Shown here: one piece after another, positions 5,771 to 10,214 of the stretch | How the letters are laid out: each line of letters opens with the position of its first letter | Position numbering within the stretch: the first letter of the stretch is position 1 | NCBI GenBank assembly: GCA_964387985.1 | Contig: CAYLZG010000154.1 | Location: 1-10,214, forward strand | Direction: 5' to 3' | From: JALOOB01 sp964387985 | GTDB taxonomy: Bacteria; Chloroflexota; Anaerolineae; CG2-30-64-16 | Length of the DNA: 10,214 bases | Translations under genes and position numbers: made by a program | Notes under the pieces: generated by a model | Databases searched by the model: none | Told to the model about the DNA's origin: nothing | The model's input: the letters and a program-made list of their open reading frames with translations, nothing else

Positions 5771-7792
5771 TTGGCTACAGATAGTGATAGTCTTGTATTA
5801 GGCATCGACACGGGCGGCACTTACACCGACGCAGTTCTGCTGGCATACCGGGCCCGGCGGGTGCTGGCCACTCACAAGAGTCTCACCACCAAGCGCGACT
5901 TCTCGATCGGCATCGAACAGGTCATCGACGGCATTCATATCGATGATCCCGCAGCTGTCAAGATGGTATCCATCTCCACAACCCTGGCGACGAACGCCAT
6001 CGCTGAGGGCAAGGGAAAACGCGTCGCGCTTCTTCTGATTGGCTATGATCCGGAACTCATCGCGAATTTTCGCATGCAGGACCGGTTTGCGACACCGCAT
6101 TTCTTCTACTTTCGCGGGGGCCATGATCTTTACGGCCGCGAAAAGGCCGAACTGGACCTGCCCGGCATCCTGGCTCAGGTGAACAAGATCAAGGACCGCA
6201 TCGACGCGCTCGCGGTCTCGAGCTACTTCAGCCCGCTCAATCCCGAGCACGAGAATCGGACTTATAAGGCCATCTCCAGCATCTGTGACCTGCCGATCGT
6301 CCTGGGGCACCAGCTTTCGACCAAGCTTGGCTCCGTAGAGCGCGCCACGACCGCGGCACTGAACGCCTCGCTGCTGGCAGTCCTGCAGGACTTCATCATC
6401 GCTGCGCGCCGCGCCATGGAGCGGCGGCGCATCGTGGCGCCGCTGATGGTTGTGCGCGGAGATGGCACGCTGATGAGCGATGAGTTCGCCGCGCGCACGC
6501 CGGTCGAGACGATTCATTCGGGCCCGGCTGCGAGCGCCATCGGTGGCCGGTTCCTGTCCAACCTGGATGAAGCGCTGATCGTTGATGTCGGCGGCACGAC
6601 GACTGACCTGGCCCTGATTGAGGATGGGCAGGTGCGCGTCAGCACCGAGGGTGCCACTGTCGGCGAGTACAAGACATCGGTGCAGGCGGCCAACCTTCTC
6701 TCGATCGCTCTGGGCGGGGACAGTCACATTCGCGTGGCGCGCGATGGCCAGATCATTGTTGGGCCGGAGCGCGTGATGCCGTTGGCGTACCTGGCGCACC
6801 AGTATGCAGACGTAGGGAGGCGGCTCAGGGCGCTGGCGCGACGGCAGTGGTCCCAGGCGACGCCCGACTGGTTGGAGTACTGGCATTTATTGCGCGAGCC
6901 GCCGCCCGGCCTGCTCGAGAGCAGCCAGGAAGAAGCCCTCGTCGCTTTGCTGCGTGAGGGCCCCATGCCGGTGCCGGAGATCCTCAAGCACCTGAATGTG
7001 CTCCACGTCGGCCAGGTTCACGTGGCCGAGTTGGTACGCCAGGAGATCATTGGTAAGGCCGGCTTGACGCCCACCGACCTGATGCATGTGGAGGGCAGCT
7101 ACGCGCTCTGGGACGCCGAAGCCGCAGAATTGGCGCTCCAGGTATTCAGCCATCACGTGCAGGCCGCGGTCCCGGCTCAGCGGGAGCCCGCGCAGGTCCG
7201 CAGGCGCATCTGGGAACGCGTCACGGAGATGGCGGTGTATGCGATCGTGACCTTCCTGACGGATAAGCAGCTCCCACCACCCGGCGCCGTTGATCCCGAG
7301 CGGGAGGAGAGTATCGGTCCGTGGTTTCTGCACAACAGCCTGTATCATCTTCACCCACATCTTGCGACCGAGTTTCGCCTCAATGTCCCGATCATCGGTA
7401 TCGGCGCACCGGCCGGGCTTTTCCTGGGGCCGGTGGCCGCGGCGCTTCACACAGAACTTGTGCTGCCCACGCACCACGAGGTAGCCAATGCGGTCGGCGC
7501 GATCGCAGGAAGCGTGATGGTAACTGAAGAGGTGTTGGTCTATCCGCAGCTGGATGCCGCGGGCCTGGAGGTGCTGGGCTATTACGTGCAGACAGGCGAC
7601 CAGCGGACCGAGATCGATGAGGTCACCGAAGCGCTGGCGCAAGCGCATGCGCTGGCCCATGAGCGGGCGCTGGGCGGCGCGCTCCGCTCCGGCGCGGACA
7701 ATCCCCAGGTGGTGGTCGAACAACTCACCGACGGGCTTGACACCTATCGCATTCGCGCCAAGGCTATGGGTAATCCCCGCCTGGCGCATTAA
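5771..7792 (+). CDS. Hydantoinase A/5-oxoprolinase-like ATPase (ASKHA fold)
   Basis: 673 residues, near the usual size of HyuA-type subunits. The start must be TTG at 5771: TGA lies in frame at 5765-5767, and no ATG, GTG or TTG follows before the first phosphate-binding motif GIDTGGTYTD (11-20). Other signatures are STTLATNAIAEG (69-80), IHSGPAASAIGG (248-259), the second phosphate motif VDVGGTTTDLAL (271-282), ALGGDSHIRV (313-322), GLTPTDLMHVEG (431-442), GIGAPAGL (543-550) and NAVGAIAG (573-580). These define the hydantoinase/oxoprolinase N-terminal and A domains; known relatives couple ATP hydrolysis to opening cyclic amides such as N-methylhydantoin or 5-oxoproline. The HyuB-type subunit those enzymes need is absent from the window. 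Its place between corrinoid methyltransferase genes and a corrinoid activator suggests a role in the methylated-substrate pathway. Ring opening of the substrate, or an accessory ATPase role, are both conjecture. The ribosome site AGGTGA (5762-5767) is only 3 bases from the start, so translation may be weak. Confidence 0.85.
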   Translation: MATDSDSLVLGIDTGGTYTDAVLLAYRARRVLATHKSLTTKRDFSIGIEQVIDGIHIDDPAAVKMVSISTTLATNAIAEGKGKRVALLLIGYDPELIANFRMQDRFATPHFFYFRGGHDLYGREKAELDLPGILAQVNKIKDRIDALAVSSYFSPLNPEHENRTYKAISSICDLPIVLGHQLSTKLGSVERATTAALNASLLAVLQDFIIAARRAMERRRIVAPLMVVRGDGTLMSDEFAARTPVETIHSGPAASAIGGRFLSNLDEALIVDVGGTTTDLALIEDGQVRVSTEGATVGEYKTSVQAANLLSIALGGDSHIRVARDGQIIVGPERVMPLAYLAHQYADVGRRLRALARRQWSQATPDWLEYWHLLREPPPGLLESSQEEALVALLREGPMPVPEILKHLNVLHVGQVHVAELVRQEIIGKAGLTPTDLMHVEGSYALWDAEAAELALQVFSHHVQAAVPAQREPAQVRRRIWERVTEMAVYAIVTFLTDKQLPPPGAVDPEREESIGPWFLHNSLYHLHPHLATEFRLNVPIIGIGAPAGLFLGPVAAALHTELVLPTHHEVANAVGAIAGSVMVTEEVLVYPQLDAAGLEVLGYYVQTGDQRTEIDEVTEALAQAHALAHERALGGALRSGADNPQVVVEQLTDGLDTYRIRAKAMGNPRLAH

Positions 7793-7854
7793 GCGCGGGA
7801 GCGCAAGGTGCACTCTGCAGCGTTTGCGTTCTACGTGGCTAATCGGAGGAAGTG

Positions 7855-8502
7855 ATGGAATCAGTTGTGCGACCCGACACGCAAAGAGCATACAACCTGA
7901 TCTGTGAGAAGATCATTACGCTGGAATTGCCTCCTGGACATCCCATTCACGAGCAGCAGTTGGCCGAGACGTTGGAGATGGCCCTGAGCCCGGTTCAGGA
8001 GGCGCTGAAAATGCTGGCGGACGATCACCTGGTCCGCGTGACAGCACGACACGGCTTCTATGTGGCTGATGTGAATGTGCCGGATCTGGATCAACTCAGT
8101 GAGCTTCGCCTGGCGCTGGAAGGCCTGGCCGCAAACCTGGCCGCGCAGCGCGCCACCCCTGATGAGATCATCGTGCTGCAGGCCCTGCGAGAGGAGCAGA
8201 CCACGGCCGACCCGGCTGAGACGCGGCGCCTATTCGAAATCGACCACAAGTTCCACCAGGCGATTGCGAAGAGCGCGGGAAACAGGTATCTCGCCCAGAC
8301 GCTGGACCACTTCTTCGGGCTGTCCCTGCGCCTGTGGTATCTCGTGATGCCCCACCTGGACTTCCTGCCCGGGTCGGTCGGCAAACACCTGGACATCGTG
8401 GATGCGATCGCCCGGCATGATTCCGCTGCGGCGGAGCAGCTGATGCGGGAGCACGTTGCGGAATTCTACAAGAACGTGCGAGCCTTTTTGCTGACCCGTT
8501 GA
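7855..8502 (+). CDS. GntR-family transcriptional regulator, FCD subfamily, with atypical recognition helix
   Basis: 215 residues from ATG at 7855, which has GGAGGA (7845-7850) four bases before it; GTG at 7852 would leave only one base and is less likely. The winged helix-turn-helix covers about residues 7-73 and the FCD domain about 78-210. The FCD metal/ligand set is complete: D130 and H134 (D-x3-H), H178 and H200. The recognition-helix motif, GRTPVREAL in the first regulator, reads ALSPVQEAL here (43-51), so both arginines that usually contact DNA in this family are replaced (by Leu and Gln). This suggests an altered operator or weakened DNA binding. The 62-base upstream gap holds a small imperfect stem (CGCAA at 7802-7806 with TTGCG at 7824-7828, and TGCA twice inside), a possible operator or mRNA structure. 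It follows the hydantoinase-like gene and precedes the activator gene by 14 bases, so it is probably cotranscribed with them. The effector is unknown. Confidence 0.9.
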   Translation: MESVVRPDTQRAYNLICEKIITLELPPGHPIHEQQLAETLEMALSPVQEALKMLADDHLVRVTARHGFYVADVNVPDLDQLSELRLALEGLAANLAAQRATPDEIIVLQALREEQTTADPAETRRLFEIDHKFHQAIAKSAGNRYLAQTLDHFFGLSLRLWYLVMPHLDFLPGSVGKHLDIVDAIARHDSAAAEQLMREHVAEFYKNVRAFLLTR

Positions 8503-8516
8503 GACGGGAAGGAAAG

Positions 8517-10214
8517 ATGGAAGAAGGAAGACGGCAAATGGGAGCAGATCCCGGTCCGGCAGCCCCGACGGCGACCCCGGTCCCCCGGGCGACCGTGCGC
8601 GTCAGCTATGGCGCCAGGTCCGAGACGGTCTCCGTGGACCAAGGCAGCGTGCTCAGCGATGCGATCATCGCAACCGGCCTGCCGTTCGAGCAGCCGTGTG
8701 CGGGTCGCGGCACCTGTCTCAAGTGCAAGGTGATGGCAGCGGCGCTGATCCTGGATCCGGATGCGGGTCTGCCGCATGCGGATGCGGGTCTCCCGCATGC
8801 GGATGCGGGTCTCCCGCATGCGCTAAGCCCGTTGGATGACCTCGAGCGTCGCGGGCTGACGGTTGCGGAACGCGCGGCTCGCTACCGGCTTGCCTGTCGG
8901 GCACGGGTCTTCGGCGATGTCGATGTCACCCTGGCTCCGATCGTCGTCTACTCCAACAAGATCTTTCGCGCGTGCAACGATCACAAGCGGCCCGACGCGC
9001 CGTTGGGCCTGGCAATCGACCTTGGCAGCACGACCGTGGCAGCCTTCGTCGTCACCCTCGACCGAAAGCAGGTCTGCGCGGGCGGCGCCGGCCTCAACCA
9101 GCAGACCGCGTTCGGTGCGGATGTGATCTCACGCCTGGCTGCCGCGCAGATCGGGCCGGAGGTGACGGAGCGCGCGTCCGTGCTGGCCCTGTCTTCCATC
9201 GTTCAGGCCGTGGACGCGCTGCGTCTGAGCACCAACGCGCGAAAGCGCATCCGCAAGGCGGTGATCGTCGGCAACTGCGCCATGCACCACCTCCTCCTGC
9301 GCGCGCCCATCGACACGTTGGCCGAGCTGCCTTTTCAGCCCTCCGAGCGGGATACGCGGCGCTTTCAGTCGGGCACGGGCACCACACCCGCAGACGCGAA
9401 CCCATTTGCCGACATCTTCCCTCCGGGCGTCGAGGTCTTGCTGCCCCCCTTGATTGGCGGGTTCGTCGGCTCGGACGCGTTGGCTTGTCTCCTGTATTAC
9501 GGATTTGACCGCGCAACGGAACCCTTGGCCGCGATCGACCTCGGTACCAACGGAGAGGTGATGGTCACCGACGGCCGCCGCATCCTGGTCGCATCGACCG
9601 CGGCCGGCCCCGCATTCGAGGGCGTGAACATCTCCTGCGGATCGCGCGCGGTGGACGGCGCCATCACCGGCGTCGACCTGGTCCCAGGTTCGCCGCCCGT
9701 TGTAGAGACGTTGCATGCAACGTCTCCGCATGCAACGTCTCCACAAGGCGCGCCGTCTCTCCGGCTTCGCACGGTCGCGGATCAGCCGCCGGTTGGGCTG
9801 ACCGGATCGGGCCTTCTGGAACTGGTTTACAAGCTGCGCCTTGCCGGCGTCATCGAGCCCAACGGCCGGCTGGTTTCCGAGCACCCCGTGTTCGGCGACC
9901 GGCTCAGCATCGACGTTCAGGAGGGCCCCGAAGGCCCGAACGCTGTGCGCCAGTTCCTGATCGCCGAACCGGACGCGACTGTAGAGACATTGCATGCAAC
10001 ATCTCTACACCTGACGCAGCACGACATCCGAGAGCTTCAGAAGGCAAAAGGCGCGATCCGCGCGGCCATCGACACGCTCATGGCGCAGCTCGACCTGGCC
10101 CCCGCCGACCTGACCCGGGTCATCCTGACCGGCTCTTTCGGCAGCCAGCTTTCCATCGATGCCGTCATCGGCCTGGGCATGACGCCGCCGGTCGAGCCCC
10201 GGATCATCGAGATG
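8517..10214 (+). CDS. Reductive activator of corrinoid proteins (RACE; 2Fe-2S ferredoxin plus DUF4445/ASKHA ATPase), 3' end missing
   Basis: 566 codons are visible with no stop before the right edge; relatives have about 600-650 residues. ATG 8517 follows GGGAAGGAAAG; in-frame ATG 8538 (residue 8), with AAGGAAG seven bases upstream, is an equally plausible start. The N-terminal ferredoxin domain (about 25-140) has C61-x5-C67-x2-C70 (CAGRGTCLKC) and C127 (RLACRAR) as cluster ligands. The activator domain follows with DLGSTTVAAF (from D168), FGADVISRL, VGNCAMHHLLL, LPPLIGGFVGSDA, IDLGTNGEV (from D341), STAAGPAFEGVNI, GLTGSGLLELV, QHDIRELQKAKGAI and LTGSFG. This matches the RACo/DUF4445 family rather than RamA. 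It would use ATP and a low-potential electron to reduce inactive Co(II) corrinoid protein to Co(I). Unusual are three repeat-derived insertions: residues 82-102 (DAGLPHA three times, between the third and fourth Cys), 396-409 and 489-496 (each containing VETLHATS). All keep the frame open. Confidence 0.9.
   Translation, partial: MEEGRRQMGADPGPAAPTATPVPRATVRVSYGARSETVSVDQGSVLSDAIIATGLPFEQPCAGRGTCLKCKVMAAALILDPDAGLPHADAGLPHADAGLPHALSPLDDLERRGLTVAERAARYRLACRARVFGDVDVTLAPIVVYSNKIFRACNDHKRPDAPLGLAIDLGSTTVAAFVVTLDRKQVCAGGAGLNQQTAFGADVISRLAAAQIGPEVTERASVLALSSIVQAVDALRLSTNARKRIRKAVIVGNCAMHHLLLRAPIDTLAELPFQPSERDTRRFQSGTGTTPADANPFADIFPPGVEVLLPPLIGGFVGSDALACLLYYGFDRATEPLAAIDLGTNGEVMVTDGRRILVASTAAGPAFEGVNISCGSRAVDGAITGVDLVPGSPPVVETLHATSPHATSPQGAPSLRLRTVADQPPVGLTGSGLLELVYKLRLAGVIEPNGRLVSEHPVFGDRLSIDVQEGPEGPNAVRQFLIAEPDATVETLHATSLHLTQHDIRELQKAKGAIRAAIDTLMAQLDLAPADLTRVILTGSFGSQLSIDAVIGLGMTPPVEPRIIEM
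8760..8822 (+). repeat. Three tandem 21-bp repeats coding (DAGLPHA)3 in the ferredoxin domain
   Basis: Units are 8760-8780, 8781-8801 and 8802-8822. Units 2 and 3 are identical and unit 1 differs by one base (G for C at 8771). Each codes DAGLPHA. In units 2 and 3 ATGCGGG and CCCGCAT form a 7-bp hairpin with loop TCT, so the array is also a chain of palindromes. It sits between cluster ligands C70 and C127, where the family normally has a variable loop. The near-identity of units at the DNA level points to recent expansion. Confidence 0.95.
9701..9745. repeat. In-frame palindromic element 1 inside the activator gene
   Basis: A perfect 22-bp palindrome at 9705-9726 consists of GAGACGTTGCA followed by its complement. 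A 15-bp half (GCATGCAACGTCTCC) is then duplicated in tandem, 9713-9727 and 9728-9742, adding exactly five codons. The outer ends TGTAGAGACG (9701-9710) and CGTCTCCACA (9736-9745) are complementary except at one base. Encoded peptide: VETLHATSPHATSP. It falls in a surface-variable stretch between the family blocks AAGPAFEGVNI and GLTGSGLLE. Confidence 0.9.
9980..10009. repeat. In-frame palindromic element 2 inside the activator gene
   Basis: A 30-base near-palindrome: TGTAGAGACATTGCA at 9980-9994, with its near-complement TGCAACATCTCTACA at 9995-10009. Two positions break the symmetry (A where element 1 has G, in both arms), consistent with CpG-to-CpA/TpG type changes of one ancestral palindrome. 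It is read in the same frame as element 1, giving VETLHATSLH, and lies just before the conserved DIRELQKAKGAI block. Confidence 0.9.

Noticed and set aside
4342..5820. Long open frame on the - strand (492 codons) opposite the second MttB-like gene
   Set aside because: Low-complexity His/Arg/Asp/Val-rich translation with no family motifs; it mirrors a strongly supported + strand gene in GC-rich DNA.
8760..8822. Possible CRISPR-like array
   Set aside because: Repeats are directly adjacent with no spacers and keep the coding frame; this is a tandem coding repeat.
9701..9745. Frameshift or pseudogene in the activator caused by repeat insertion
   Set aside because: The frame stays open and conserved blocks continue after both palindromes, so the insertions are in frame.
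9129..9995. Open frame on the - strand (288 codons) opposite the activator gene
   Set aside because: The + strand has continuous DUF4445 motifs through the whole region; the - frame shows no recognisable domain.

Overview
The window is GC-rich, every gene I can support is on the + strand, and gaps are mostly short. It looks like one catabolic gene cluster from a bacterium that demethylates small methylated compounds through corrinoid proteins. The gene set (MttB-family methyltransferases without pyrrolysine, their corrinoid proteins, an MtgA/AcsE-type methyltetrahydrofolate methyltransferase and a DUF4445-type reductive activator) is typical of anaerobic or facultative bacteria such as Clostridia, Deltaproteobacteria and Chloroflexota. 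The many palindromic repeats, in a gap and inside a gene, make me lean to an uncultured Chloroflexota (Anaerolineae-like) genome. That placement is inference; there is no rRNA or marker gene to confirm it.

Layout. 1-566: 3' part of a pterin-binding (DHPS-like) methyltransferase. 605-1252: GntR/FCD-family regulator. 1281-1919 and 1942-3405: first corrinoid protein plus MttB-family methyltransferase. 3439-4080 and 4099-5616: second corrinoid protein plus MttB-family methyltransferase. 5617-5770: a 154-base gap filled with nested palindromes. 5771-7792: hydantoinase A/oxoprolinase-like ATPase starting at TTG. 7855-8502: second GntR/FCD-family regulator, a paralogue of the first. 8517 to the right edge: reductive activator of corrinoid proteins (ferredoxin plus ASKHA ATPase), cut off by the window. 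There is no stretch above 300 bases without a gene.

How the genes fit together (family knowledge plus inference). Each MttB-like enzyme would move a methyl group from its own substrate (probably a quaternary or tertiary amine; identity not readable here) onto Co(I) of a corrinoid protein. The DHPS-like enzyme would pass that methyl to tetrahydrofolate, feeding one-carbon metabolism. When the cobalt is accidentally oxidised to Co(II), the ferredoxin/ATPase activator would return it to Co(I). The two GntR regulators probably sense substrates or products. The hydantoinase-like protein is the unexplained member: it may open a cyclic methylated amide, or serve as another ATPase of the system.

The most unusual sequence feature is in the activator gene. 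It carries three repeat-derived in-frame insertions: a triple 7-residue repeat inside the ferredoxin domain, and two copies of a palindromic element read in the same frame, both giving the peptide VETLHATS.
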